DNA of 64,000 bases from Tsukamurella conjunctivitidis. GTDB lineage: Bacteria; Actinomycetota; Actinomycetes; Mycobacteriales; Mycobacteriaceae. A model generated the notes under the pieces. That model made no database searches and had not been told where the DNA came from. It saw nothing but the letters and a program-made list of their open reading frames with translations. How positions within the stretch are numbered: position 1 is the stretch's first letter; each line of letters begins with the position of its first letter. The stretch lies in the NCBI RefSeq assembly GCF_007858475.1, contig NZ_VIGX01000006.1:186001-250000 (forward strand), written 5' to 3'. Positions 23,516 to 33,336 of this stretch are shown here, piece after piece. Made by a program: the position numbers and the translations under genes.

Positions 23516-24013
23516 GTGCTGCTGCTTCACTTCGTCGTGGCCCCGATCTTCGGCGTCATCGGCCTGGCGATGATCGTCTCGCCCGAGTCGGAGTGGCGCA
23601 GCCTCGTACCGATACCGGTAGTAGGGCTCGTCGCAGTTCTGCTCGGAGCCGGATCGCTCGTCTTCGGAATCGTCGCGCTGACGGTGCGCCGCACGGTGCT
23701 CGTCGTCGATAGTCGCGGAATCCGCTCACCCAGAGGCGGGTTCGACTTCGATTGGCAGGGCGCCGATGCGGTGCACGTCGGCTGTTACCGCGGCGGCCGA
23801 TTCGGCCCCACCCTGTACGTGCTCGGCGTCGCGGGGCGTCCGATCCGGACTGGGCGACGGTTGCCTCTGTCCGGATTCAACGCCGCCCTCATGGGTTTGC
23901 CGCCGGAGGCCCGTGCGCATCGCGTCACCTGGCAGATCGGCACGCGCCCGTCGTTCGACGAGGCGATCCGAGCCGTCCGAGTGGCCTCGCCCGAAACACC
24001 CATCGCACCATGA
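23516..24013 (+). CDS. Small membrane protein with PH-like cytosolic part
   Basis: About 165 residues. Two membrane helices at residues 1-22 and 33-58 are followed by a soluble part with LVVDSRGIRSPRGGFDFDWQG, which looks like a bacterial PH-type fold. No function is known. The start is uncertain: no ATG is available near the nrdF stop, and the GTG at 23516 is the first plausible start codon after it, without a clear ribosome site. The stop overlaps the next ATG (ATGA), so the two membrane genes are coupled, probably as part of the nrdF transcript. Confidence 0.6.
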   Translation: MLLLHFVVAPIFGVIGLAMIVSPESEWRSLVPIPVVGLVAVLLGAGSLVFGIVALTVRRTVLVVDSRGIRSPRGGFDFDWQGADAVHVGCYRGGRFGPTLYVLGVAGRPIRTGRRLPLSGFNAALMGLPPEARAHRVTWQIGTRPSFDEAIRAVRVASPETPIAP

Positions 24014-24708
24014 GCGCGACCCAGCAGGACGCGGTGTTCGGAGTGGTGCGGCGCCCGGAAGTAGTGGTCGGCCTCGCGCTGGCTCTGGCTCTGGTGTTCG
24101 GGTTCCTCATGGCACCACGGCAGATCGTGGGCACGGGATTCGCCGCACGCGCCGGCGAGGAGTTCCCGCGGTACATCGTGGACGGGCGTGCCGAATTCAC
24201 GCCGGGCCTCGCATCGCTCGTCGACGACTGGCAGTGGTACCACGTGATCAAGGCGGTCTTCGCGGCTCTGCTCGTCGCGCTCGCGCTGTACCTGGGACAC
24301 CGTGCGCTGGCATTGATTCCGACGGTTCTCCTCATCGCGAACGTCCAGGGTTCGGTGGCGCCGCTCTCGTCGGCGTTTTCGCTGCTCGGCGATCGGGTCT
24401 CGGAGTCCGACGGACCGCTGGCGGAGGCGCTGTCGTCGATGCGCCGGCAGTTGCGCGGTGCGAGATCGCCGGCGGTCCAAGAACTCGTCGATGACTTCGC
24501 GCGCTACCACCTCGCCGTCGTGATCATGGCGGCGGTGTTGACCGTCGTGCTGGTGGCGTTCGCCGTCCGCGCCTGGCGGCAGGATCGTCGACGGTGGGCG
24601 GTGGCGACGCTGGTGGGCGCCATCGTCGCCGGGGTCGTCACGGCCGCGAACGTCACGAACACTCTCGATCCCATCCGCGGGCTGCTCGACTTCCTTGGCG
24701 GTTCCTAG
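24010..24708 (+). CDS. Hypothetical membrane protein with four hydrophobic segments
   Basis: A 232-residue protein with predicted helices at about residues 18-36, 80-98, 100-118, 171-190 and 198-216, and an extracytoplasmic loop between the first two. No family recognised. It starts with ATG overlapping the stop of the previous membrane gene. A strong stem-loop begins at its stop codon. Confidence 0.65.
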   Translation: MSATQQDAVFGVVRRPEVVVGLALALALVFGFLMAPRQIVGTGFAARAGEEFPRYIVDGRAEFTPGLASLVDDWQWYHVIKAVFAALLVALALYLGHRALALIPTVLLIANVQGSVAPLSSAFSLLGDRVSESDGPLAEALSSMRRQLRGARSPAVQELVDDFARYHLAVVIMAAVLTVVLVAFAVRAWRQDRRRWAVATLVGAIVAGVVTAANVTNTLDPIRGLLDFLGGS

Positions 24709-24752
24709 CGGTTTCGGCGATCGCTTCCTGGGACTTCTGCGCCGAAACCGCT
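24707..24752 (+). terminator. Terminator after the nrdF-membrane gene group
   Basis: A 13-base perfect stem (AGCGGTTTCGGCG / CGCCGAAACCGCT) with a 20-base loop begins within the stop codon of the preceding gene. Confidence 0.82.
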
Positions 24753-24789
24753 GGGGACTGGGATGCTGAACGGGACGAGCGGAGAAGAA

Positions 24790-25029
24790 ATGCTGGAGAT
24801 CCGGCCCAACTGTGAATGCTGCGGGCGCGACATCGCGCCGGACTCGCGCGAGGCGTTCATCTGTACCTTCGAGTGCACCTGGTGCGGGGACTGCAACGAC
24901 GAGAAGCTGCACGGCACGTGCCCGAACTGCGGCGGAGAGCTGGTTCGCCGCCCCGTCCGGCCCGCGTCCCTGCTCGAAGCCCACCCCGCCTCGACGGTCC
25001 GCATCGTCAGCGACTCCTGCCGGGCGTGA
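24790..25029 (+). CDS. DUF1272 cysteine-rich protein
   Basis: A 79-residue protein of the DUF1272 family: LEIRPNCECCGRDIAPDSREAFICTFECTWCGDC followed by CPNCGGELVRRP (the first part as NCECCGRDI and CTFECTWCGDC). Eight cysteines in CxxC pairs point to two zinc sites. Function is unknown. ATG at 24790 has GGAGAAGAA immediately before; an ATG 27 bases upstream is in frame but would add residues not seen in the family. Flanked by terminators on both sides, so it is a single-gene unit. Confidence 0.85.
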   Translation: MLEIRPNCECCGRDIAPDSREAFICTFECTWCGDCNDEKLHGTCPNCGGELVRRPVRPASLLEAHPASTVRIVSDSCRA

Positions 25030-25041
25030 CCCACGGCGATC

Positions 25042-25095
25042 GAACACCGTTTCGGTCGGTGAAAGACCAGGTCACGGTGAGCAGAAACGGTGTTC
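25042..25095. terminator. Bidirectional terminator between DUF1272 and LigD-type genes
   Basis: A 12-base perfect inverted repeat (GAACACCGTTTC / GAAACGGTGTTC) with a 30-base loop lies between convergent genes; the second arm touches the stop codon of the polymerase gene. Confidence 0.7.
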
Positions 25096-26041
25096 AATCG
25101 GCGAGGGGGAGATCGTCGCGGTCGGCCCACTCGACGAGGGTGTCGAGGGAGTGGGCGACGTCGTCGATCTCCGCGTGCAGATCGCCGAGCTCGGTGAAGC
25201 GCCCGGGCAGGGTGCGGATCGTGAAATCGTCGGGGTGTACGTCCGGCACCTCGTCCCACGTGATCGGGGCGGAGGCGGTGGCGATCGGGGTGCCGCGCAG
25301 CGAGTACGCGCACGCGATGGTGTGATCGCGCGCGTTCTGGTTGTAGTCGAGGAAGACCGCCGCCGGGTCGCGGTCCTTGCGCCACCACACCGTCGTGACG
25401 TCCGACGGTGCCCGGCGCTCCACTTCGCGGGCGAAGGCGAGGGCGCACCGTCGGACCTCCGAGAAGGTCCAGCGGGGCTCGATCCGCACGTACACGTGCA
25501 GCCCGGACCCGCCCGAGGTCTTCGGAAAGCCGCGGATGCCCAACTCGTCCAGGACCTCCCGCACGACGCCCGCCACCCGCTGCACCCGCTCCCACGAGCA
25601 GTCGGGCATCGGATCGAGATCGATGCGCCACTCGTCGGGATGCTCGACGTCACCGGCGCGGCAGTTCCACGGGTGGAACTCGACCGTCGACATCTGCGCC
25701 GCCCAGATCACCGAGCCGAGCTCGGTGACCACCACCTCGTCGGCCGTCCGACCGAAACGGGGGAAGTAGATCTCCACCGTCTCGAGCCAGTCCGGGGCGC
25801 CCGCGGGGATCCGCTTCTGGTGGACCTTCGGCCCGTCGACGCCCTTCGGATACCGGTGCAGCATCGTCGGGCGATCGCGCAGCGCCCGGACGATCCCCGG
25901 GCCCACGGCCTCGTAGTACCGCACGACATCGAGCTTCGTCGCACCGATCCTCGGGTAGTAGACGCGCTCCGGGCTGGAGACGCGCACCACGTGCTCGCCG
26001 ACGGTGAGTTCGATCGGCGCGCCGTGCTCGGAGGAGGCCAC
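25094..26041 (-). CDS. Stand-alone LigD-type polymerase (primase-polymerase) domain
   Basis: A 315-residue archaeo-eukaryotic primase-like polymerase as found in bacterial NHEJ ligase D. Catalytic carboxylates D141 and D143 (EWRIDLDPMP) and D232 (VFLDYNQNARDHT) bind metal, and TSGGSGLHVYVRIEP (about 175-189, H182) contacts the nucleotide. It prefers ribonucleotides in known relatives and fills broken ends. No ligase, nuclease or Ku gene is adjacent; mycobacteria have such lone PolDom proteins as well as full LigD. GTG at 26041 lies 6 bases after a TAACCT box (leaderless). Confidence 0.92.
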   Translation of the reverse strand: MASSEHGAPIELTVGEHVVRVSSPERVYYPRIGATKLDVVRYYEAVGPGIVRALRDRPTMLHRYPKGVDGPKVHQKRIPAGAPDWLETVEIYFPRFGRTADEVVVTELGSVIWAAQMSTVEFHPWNCRAGDVEHPDEWRIDLDPMPDCSWERVQRVAGVVREVLDELGIRGFPKTSGGSGLHVYVRIEPRWTFSEVRRCALAFAREVERRAPSDVTTVWWRKDRDPAAVFLDYNQNARDHTIACAYSLRGTPIATASAPITWDEVPDVHPDDFTIRTLPGRFTELGDLHAEIDDVAHSLDTLVEWADRDDLPLAD

Positions 26042-26050
26042 GGGACGAGG

Positions 26051-27574
26051 TTACGCGCCGAGGATCCTGCTCAGCGGCCGCTTGCGCTTACCCGAAGGCC
26101 GTCCCTTCACGACTCCGGCGACGACGTCCTCGGCGAACTTCTCGACCGTCTCCTGCGAGTCGGTCTTGTTCGTGCCGATGAAGCCGTTGGGGCCGCGCTT
26201 GATCCAGCCCGTGACGTACACGCCGGGGAGCGGCGCACCGTCGTCCCCGAGGACCCGGCCTGCCTCGTTCGGCAGCACCGCGCGGCGGTCGTCGAAGGGC
26301 AGGCCCGGGACCGGGACGCCCCGGTAGCCGACGGAGGTGAGCACCATCCCGACCGGCAGGTCGATGGCCTCGCCGGTCACGGTGTGCTTCGCGTGCAGGA
26401 TCAGGCCGTCGTCGGTCGCCTCGATGGACTCCGGCGTGGTGAGGAAACGCAGGCGGATGCGGCGCGGCGCGTCCGACTGGGTCTCCAGCGACTCGAGGAG
26501 CTGCAGCTTGTGCCCGATCAGCTCGGAATCGCTGCCGGCGACGAGCGTCTCGGCCACATCGGGGTCCGGATGGACGATGACCGTCCGCTCGTCGGCGAGG
26601 CCCAGCGCCTCGGGGAGGGTGAAGGCGGCGTGCTCGGGGCCGCGGCGCGCGACGATCACGACCTCCTCGACCTTCGACTCGCGCAGCGCGGCGAGCGCGG
26701 CGGGGGAGATCGTGGTGCCCTCGAGCTCCTCCGGCGCCGCCGTGAGGATGCGGGCGGCGTCGAGCGCGACGTTGCCGTTGCCGATGATGACGATCCGGTC
26801 GTGCGTGAGGTCGACGGCGTCGCCCTTGTGCTCGGGATGGCCGTTGTACCAGGCGACGAAGTCGGTCGCGCTGCGCACGTTCGGCAGGTCCTCGCCGCTG
26901 ATGCCGAGCTTCTTGTCGGTGCTCGCACCGACGGCGACGACGATCGCGTCATGACGGGTGCGCAGCTCTTCCAGGCTCACGTCGCCGCCCACCTCGGTGT
27001 TCAGGTGGATACGGAAGTTCGGATCGGCGGCGACCTTGTCGAACAGGCCCGAGACCTTGCGGGTGCGGGTGTGATCGGGCGCGACGCCGAAGCGGGCCAG
27101 GCCGTACGGGGTGGACAGCTTCTCGTACACGTCGACGGTGACGCCGGGGTAGCGGAGCAGCTCGTCGGCCGCGTACATCGCGGCCGGGCCGCTGCCGATC
27201 ACGCCCACGCTGATGACGGTGCCGGACTCGATCGGGAGGATCTTCGGCGGGACCGTGTGCGCCATCGGCGGCCGGCTGCGCTCCTGCGGGTTGGGTCCGC
27301 CGAGCGACGAGTTCGCCGGGTCCGCGGCGGCGAGCGAGCGGTTCAGCTCGATGTAGACCTTGTGCTCCTCGGGCAGGCGGTGCGCCGGCCCGATCGCGTC
27401 GACGGGGCACGCCGTCACGCAGGCGCCGCAGTCGACGCACGTCGTGGGGTCCACGTACAGCATCTCGGCCGTCGCGAAGCCCGGCTCGTCGGGCGTCGGG
27501 TGGATGCAGTTGACGGGGCACGCGAAGGTGCACGACGCGTCGCTACAGCAGGACTGGGTGATGACGTGGGGCAT
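26051..27574 (-). CDS. Ferredoxin-NADP+ reductase with N-terminal ferredoxin domain (FprB type)
   Basis: A 507-residue fusion. Residues 1-85 are a 2[4Fe-4S]/7Fe-type ferredoxin: SCCSDASCTFACPVNC and CVDCGACVTACPVDA supply the cluster cysteines. Residues 118-507 form an adrenodoxin-reductase-like flavoprotein: VGVIGSGPAAMYAADELL binds FAD, IIGNGNVALDAARIL binds NADPH, and GWIKRGPNGFIGTNKTDSQETV closes the FAD site. It moves electrons between NADPH and ferredoxins, for example for P450s. It lies 9 bases downstream-strand of the polymerase gene and after an AurF-like oxygenase, for which it could be an electron donor. Confidence 0.93.
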   Translation of the reverse strand: MPHVITQSCCSDASCTFACPVNCIHPTPDEPGFATAEMLYVDPTTCVDCGACVTACPVDAIGPAHRLPEEHKVYIELNRSLAAADPANSSLGGPNPQERSRPPMAHTVPPKILPIESGTVISVGVIGSGPAAMYAADELLRYPGVTVDVYEKLSTPYGLARFGVAPDHTRTRKVSGLFDKVAADPNFRIHLNTEVGGDVSLEELRTRHDAIVVAVGASTDKKLGISGEDLPNVRSATDFVAWYNGHPEHKGDAVDLTHDRIVIIGNGNVALDAARILTAAPEELEGTTISPAALAALRESKVEEVVIVARRGPEHAAFTLPEALGLADERTVIVHPDPDVAETLVAGSDSELIGHKLQLLESLETQSDAPRRIRLRFLTTPESIEATDDGLILHAKHTVTGEAIDLPVGMVLTSVGYRGVPVPGLPFDDRRAVLPNEAGRVLGDDGAPLPGVYVTGWIKRGPNGFIGTNKTDSQETVEKFAEDVVAGVVKGRPSGKRKRPLSRILGA

Positions 27575-27667
27575 GAGGAATCTCCTCCGGTGGGTGCCGT
27601 AGCCGGGCCGGGATACGGGTCCGGCTCGGCGGGTGACCGCCGAGCCGGATTTCGGGGTGGTTCGAGA

Positions 27668-28687
27668 CTACTGCGCGGCGTACGACGGCTCGCTGCGGAA
27701 CCGCGAGGTACGTCCGTGGATGCCCAGGGCGCGCCACAGCAGGCGGGAGACCGGGTTCATCAGGTTCGTGCGCTCCGCCAGCAGGCGGACGTCGCCGAAG
27801 ATCTCCTGACGCATGGCCTTCGACTCCGGCGAGCGCCAGAAGATGTCCTTCTTCACCGACCGCGGGATGTCGAAGGTGTCCCAGAACTGCTTCGGCGGGA
27901 CCATGATCGCGCCGAGCAGGATCCGCATCACCAGCGGCATCGCCAGCGAGAGCAGGAAGCGCGGGATCGGGCCACGCGTCGGCACCTTGTGCTCCAGCAG
28001 CTGGTGCGCGAACGAGATGTGGCGGGCCTCCTCGGCCACGTGGATCTGCATGACCGAGGTCATCGCCGGGTGCTGCGTATCGGCCGAGCGCAGGAACTGC
28101 TTCTGCAGGTGGTCGATCGGCTCCTCGCCGGCGAGCACACCCATGTAGAAGATGTTCGGGAAGGTGGTGGCCGCGAGCGGGATGATCGGCGACAGCCGCC
28201 GGAACCACCAGGCGCCGCCGGGCACGTCCATGCCCACGCGGTTGACGAACTCCTGGAACATCAGCGTGTGCTGGCACTCCTCCTTCGCCTCGTGCGTGGC
28301 GTAGCGGAACTCGGGGGAGTTGTTCGGCTGCACGGCGGTGTACTGCATGATCCCGCGGATCAGGATCGACTCGAACTGCAGGCCGACCTTGGCGACGTTG
28401 GCCTGGCGCCACATGCCGATCTCGATCTGCTTGGCCAGCGGCTGCGCCTGGTACCAGGGGTGGCGGCCGATCGGATCGAAGCGCGGGTTGCAGACCCAGC
28501 GCGGGTCGTCGGGGACGATCGCCAGCTCGGGGGAGTCCCAGTCGATGTCGACGTAGGGATCGAAGTTGCGGCGGACCGAGGCCTCGGAGAGGTCGTTCAG
28601 CGTCTGCTCGTACTCGGCCTGGCCGGGGAACGAGCGACCGCGCATGCGGGCCATGTGGGTCACCCGGGGCATGTTCAGCAGGGCCAT
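27668..28687 (-). CDS. AurF-like diiron oxygenase
   Basis: A 339-residue ferritin-like diiron protein of the AurF (p-aminobenzoate N-oxygenase) family. Two ExxH motifs supply ligands: EEAKEECQHTLMFQE region (E and H at about residues 132-139) and HVAEEARHISFAHQLLEH (about 213-230), with further Glu residues before each. The reaction is unknown; mycobacterial relatives are membrane-linked oxygenases. The next gene on the strand is a ferredoxin-fused reductase 93 bases away, a plausible redox partner. Upstream are two overlapping palindromes in an AT-rich leader, suggesting regulation. Confidence 0.85.
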   Translation of the reverse strand: MALLNMPRVTHMARMRGRSFPGQAEYEQTLNDLSEASVRRNFDPYVDIDWDSPELAIVPDDPRWVCNPRFDPIGRHPWYQAQPLAKQIEIGMWRQANVAKVGLQFESILIRGIMQYTAVQPNNSPEFRYATHEAKEECQHTLMFQEFVNRVGMDVPGGAWWFRRLSPIIPLAATTFPNIFYMGVLAGEEPIDHLQKQFLRSADTQHPAMTSVMQIHVAEEARHISFAHQLLEHKVPTRGPIPRFLLSLAMPLVMRILLGAIMVPPKQFWDTFDIPRSVKKDIFWRSPESKAMRQEIFGDVRLLAERTNLMNPVSRLLWRALGIHGRTSRFRSEPSYAAQ

Positions 28688-28745
28688 GATGGATCCTTTC
28701 CTGGCACCCTCGTCCGGCTCGTACCTGGTGTTTCTTCCGTGACCC

Positions 28746-28771
28746 TGTGGGAAATCCCACAGACGTCTGTG
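28746..28771. promoter_or_regulatory. Two overlapping palindromes, probable operators of the AurF-like gene
   Basis: TGTGGGAAATCCCACA (28746-28761, arms of 7 around AA) and CACAGACGTCTGTG (28758-28771, perfect 14-base palindrome) overlap by four bases, 59-84 bases upstream of the oxygenase start. The AT-rich promoter region lies just beyond them. The binding protein is unknown and not encoded next door. Confidence 0.6.
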
Positions 28772-29032
28772 CTGGTAGAAGCCGTGTATGAGATTGAATC
28801 GATGTCAGACTATCACTTCAAACAAGCATGAATGAAGGGTCTTCCGCCCGGAATCCGTGAACAGGTGTACACCGAGCGCTGGGCCAGCGGTTTTAGCGGC
28901 TCGATGTGAGGGGCGTCACGGAGGAACGTTCGCGTTCCGGTGCTGGTACAGCGCGTCCACGGGCGCGTTCACCGCACACCCGTTCCCGGGCGTGGGCGCG
29001 GCGGCGGGCGCCCCGGCGGGCAGCGGGAGGCG

Positions 29033-29051
29033 CCGGTCGGCGGGCGACCGG
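29033..29051 (-). terminator. Possible terminator of the FecB-like gene
   Basis: CCGGTCG (29033-29039) and CGACCGG (29045-29051) form a 7-base stem with a 5-base loop, 20 bases after the stop codon of the lipoprotein gene. No T-tract. Confidence 0.45.
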
Positions 29052-29070
29052 TCGTGGGGCGGTCGAGGAG

Positions 29071-30015
29071 TTAGGAGGACGCCTTGATGGTGTTGCTCAC
29101 GTCGTGCAGGACGACACCGGCGGCGACGGGGCCGCCGGCCGAGAACCATGCGGAGTCCTGGACCAGGAGCTGCCGCTTGGCGACCACCGCGCGCAGCTGC
29201 TTCCACGGCTTCGACATCATCACGGCCATGCCGTGCTCGCGGCCCTTGTCGCCCTCGTAGCCGACGTAGATCAGGTCGCCCTCAGCGGCCGAGACGTCGT
29301 CATCGGACATCTCCACGGCCTCCGGCTTACGTTGGGGCTCGGGCCGCACCACCTTGAGGTCCGCGAGGACCTGCGCGGCGAGCGGCGACGAGCCGAGGGC
29401 CCACGCCTTGCCGTCGGCGGTGAACCGCACCAGCGAGACGGTGTTGTGCACCGCGTCGATCTTCACGGACTTCTCCGCCGCGTCGCGCTGGTACTCGTCG
29501 AGGACTGCGCGGGCCTCGGCGGGCATCCGCACCGCGTCGGCCAGGGCGAGGAAGCTGCGCCGCCAGTCCGCCGACGGTGCCGGCACGATCACGGCCCGGC
29601 CGGCCCGACGGTTCGCCTCGGCGGACTGCGCGGTTCCGACGGTCACGTCGGCCTGCGCGCCGCCGGTGAGCTTCGGGGCCTTCGCGAGAGTCGTGCCGAG
29701 GTAGACGGGTACGTCCCCGGCGACCGCCTTCACCCGGTTCTGCAGCCCGAGGGCGCACAGCCCGTCGAGGAGCGCAGGGTCGGCGACGGCGATCGCGGCC
29801 GGCGCGGCGGTGCCGGTGACGGGCGCGGCGCAGGCCTCGTCGGGCTTGCGGTCGAGTCCGATGATGTTCGCCGACGCGAGGCGCGTGGTCGTGGTGGAGA
29901 TCGAGGCGAAGGGCTGCTGGATCGGTTCCGAGCCGCCGCACGCGCTGAGGGCGGTGCCGGCGACGACGGTGAGTGCGATCACGGCACTCGCCCTGATAGT
30001 TCCGACCCTGTTCAC
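29071..30015 (-). CDS. fecB: FecB-like iron-siderophore-binding lipoprotein
   Basis: A 314-residue periplasmic-binding-type lipoprotein. Residues 1-25 are a signal peptide ending in the lipobox LSAC, with Cys26 to be lipidated. The mature part has the two-lobe helical-backbone pattern of class III binding proteins (PALLDGLCALGLQNRVKAVAG, then VDAVHNTVSLVRFTADGKAWALG given in part). By order it corresponds to M. tuberculosis fecB (Rv3044), opposite to ctaD. It should bind ferric chelates or haem at the membrane. GTG at 30015 is preceded by GAGG; an upstream GTG five codons earlier is possible. Confidence 0.87.
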   Translation of the reverse strand: MNRVGTIRASAVIALTVVAGTALSACGGSEPIQQPFASISTTTTRLASANIIGLDRKPDEACAAPVTGTAAPAAIAVADPALLDGLCALGLQNRVKAVAGDVPVYLGTTLAKAPKLTGGAQADVTVGTAQSAEANRRAGRAVIVPAPSADWRRSFLALADAVRMPAEARAVLDEYQRDAAEKSVKIDAVHNTVSLVRFTADGKAWALGSSPLAAQVLADLKVVRPEPQRKPEAVEMSDDDVSAAEGDLIYVGYEGDKGREHGMAVMMSKPWKQLRAVVAKRQLLVQDSAWFSAGGPVAAGVVLHDVSNTIKASS

Positions 30016-30260
30016 GACGACTGTCCTCACCTGTAGTTCCGGCCGTGCGCCACGGTAGCAGTAGCGGCCCTTCCGGCCGGCTCCGCGACGCGAGTACGAC
30101 GCAGAGTAGGACCGCGAGGACAAGCCCGGGGGCGAGGGGCTACGCTTACCCCACAAGGGTGGCGTCCGCCGTGAGCGAACACCGCCCGAAAGACCTGATT
30201 GAAGAGGCCTGAAGCCGGTACCGACAGCCGCGGTGCAGGTGGCCCAGGGCAGGAGGATTT

Positions 30261-31997
30261 GTGACCGCGCAAGCGCATCGTCCGGCAGTCGAGGTGACCG
30301 CCGCACGTCCGTACCCGCAGCGGACCGGGCCCAAGGGGTCGTTCATCTACAAGCTGGTGACGACGACCGATCACAAGACGCTGGGCATCATGTACATCGT
30401 CACGTGCTTCGCGTTCTTCCTCATCGGTGGCCTGATGGCGCTCCTGATGCGCGCCGAGCTCGCCAACCCGGGGCTGCAGTTCCTCTCCACCGAGCAGTTC
30501 AACCAGCTGTTCACGATGCACGGCACCGTGATGCTGCTGCTGTACGCGACGCCGATCGTCATCGGCTTCGCCAACTTCGTGCTGCCGCTGCAGATCGGCG
30601 CGCCCGACGTCGCCTTCCCGCGCCTGAACGCCTTCGGTTACTGGCTGTTCGTCTTCGGCGCCCTGATGGTGATCGCCGGCTTCATCACGCCCGGTGGCGC
30701 GGCCGACTTCGGCTGGACCGCGTACACCCCGCTGACCGACGCCCTCCACTCGCCCGGACCCGGTGCGGACCTGTGGATCATGGGCCTCGCGGTCGGTGGT
30801 CTCGGCACCATCCTCGGTGCCGTCAACATGGTCACCACCGTGATCTGCATGCGTGCGCCCGGCATGACGATGTTCCGCATGCCGATCTTCACCTGGAACA
30901 TCCTGGTGACCTCGCTGCTGATCCTGCTCGCCTTCCCGCTGCTGACCGCCGCGCTCATGGGCCTCGAGGTCGACCGCCAGTTCGGCGCCCACATCTACGA
31001 CCCCGCCAACGGCGGCGTCATCCTGTGGCAGCACCTGTTCTGGTTCTTCGGCCACCCCGAGGTCTACATCATCGCGCTGCCCTTCTTCGGCATCGTTTCG
31101 GAGATCTTCCCGGTCTTCAGCCGCAAGCCGATCTTCGGCTACAGCGGCCTGGTCCTCGCGACGCTGGCGATTGCGGCCCTCTCGGTCGCGGTGTGGGCGC
31201 ACCACATGTACGCCACCGGCGCGGTGCTGCTGCCCTTCTTCAGCTTCATGACCTTCTTGATCGCCGTGCCCACAGGCGTGAAGTTCTTCAACTGGATCCT
31301 CACGATGTGGAGAGGTCACATAACGTTCGAGTCGCCGATGCTGTTCTCGATCGGCTTCATCGTGACCTTCCTCTTCGGTGGCCTGACCGGTGTGCTGCTC
31401 GCCTCGCCGCCGCTCGACTTCGCGGTGTCCGACACCTACTTCGTCGTCGCGCACTTCCACTACGTGCTGTTCGGCACCATCGTCTTCGCGACCTACGCCG
31501 GTATCTACTTCTGGTTCCCGAAGATGACGGGCCGCATGCTCGACGAGGGCCTGGGCCGCTGGCACTTCTGGCTCACCTTCATCGGCTTCCACATGACCTT
31601 CCTGGTCCAGCACTGGGTCGGCGCCGAGGGCATGCCGCGTCGGTACGCCGACTACCTCGACACGGACGGCTTCACCACGCTGAACCAGATCTCGACGGTC
31701 GGCGCGTTCATCCTGGGCGCCTCGACGCTGCCCTTCGTGTGGAACGTCTTCAAGAGCTACCGCTACGGCGAGGTCGTCACGGTCGACGACCCGTGGGGCT
31801 TCGGCAACAGCCTCGAGTGGGCCACCAGCTGCCCGCCGCCGCGCCACAACTTCACCGAGCTGCCGCGCATCCGCTCCGAGCGTCCCGCGTTCGAGCTGCA
31901 CTACCCGCACATGGTCGAGCGCATGCGCACCGAGGCCCACTCGGGTCCGGGTGTGGGTGACAAGCACTCGCAGGAGCGCGGCGACGCGAAGGTGTGA
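30261..31997 (+). CDS. ctaD: Cytochrome c oxidase subunit I
   Basis: A 578-residue haem-copper oxidase catalytic subunit with 12 membrane helices. H in [14 protein letters not shown] (low-spin haem), [17 protein letters not shown] (CuB His and the cross-linked Tyr), AHHMYATGA (two CuB His) and [11 protein letters not shown] (haem a3 and haem a His) are all present, as is the K-channel Lys-containing segment. It reduces O2 in the aa3 branch with the bc1 complex. GTG at 30261 has AGGAGG upstream. It is divergent from fecB, as in M. tuberculosis, and followed by a terminator and serB. Confidence 0.98.
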   Translation: MTAQAHRPAVEVTAARPYPQRTGPKGSFIYKLVTTTDHKTLGIMYIVTCFAFFLIGGLMALLMRAELANPGLQFLSTEQFNQLFTMHGTVMLLLYATPIVIGFANFVLPLQIGAPDVAFPRLNAFGYWLFVFGALMVIAGFITPGGAADFGWTAYTPLTDALHSPGPGADLWIMGLAVGGLGTILGAVNMVTTVICMRAPGMTMFRMPIFTWNILVTSLLILLAFPLLTAALMGLEVDRQFGAHIYDPANGGVILWQHLFWFFGHPEVYIIALPFFGIVSEIFPVFSRKPIFGYSGLVLATLAIAALSVAVWAHHMYATGAVLLPFFSFMTFLIAVPTGVKFFNWILTMWRGHITFESPMLFSIGFIVTFLFGGLTGVLLASPPLDFAVSDTYFVVAHFHYVLFGTIVFATYAGIYFWFPKMTGRMLDEGLGRWHFWLTFIGFHMTFLVQHWVGAEGMPRRYADYLDTDGFTTLNQISTVGAFILGASTLPFVWNVFKSYRYGEVVTVDDPWGFGNSLEWATSCPPPRHNFTELPRIRSERPAFELHYPHMVERMRTEAHSGPGVGDKHSQERGDAKV

Positions 31998-33314
<1,317 letters not shown>

Positions 33315-33336
33315 GCCCGCTCGCGAGCTGCGCCGG

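Larger units (their letters stand above)
28688..29070. other. Intergenic region upstream of the AurF-like gene
   Basis: About 380 bases with no supportable gene. It contains the overlapping palindromes at 28746-28771, an AT-rich stretch at about 28775-28855 unlike its surroundings (the likely promoter of the oxygenase gene), a small hairpin with a TTCG loop at 28923-28938, and the stem-loop at 29033-29051. Confidence 0.6.

Noticed and set aside
24812-28831. A plus-strand open frame of about 1,340 codons opposite the polymerase, reductase and oxygenase genes
   Set aside because: Composition is Arg/Asp/His-rich and repetitive in the way of an antisense frame in GC-rich DNA, no domain is seen, and three well-supported genes occupy the other strand.
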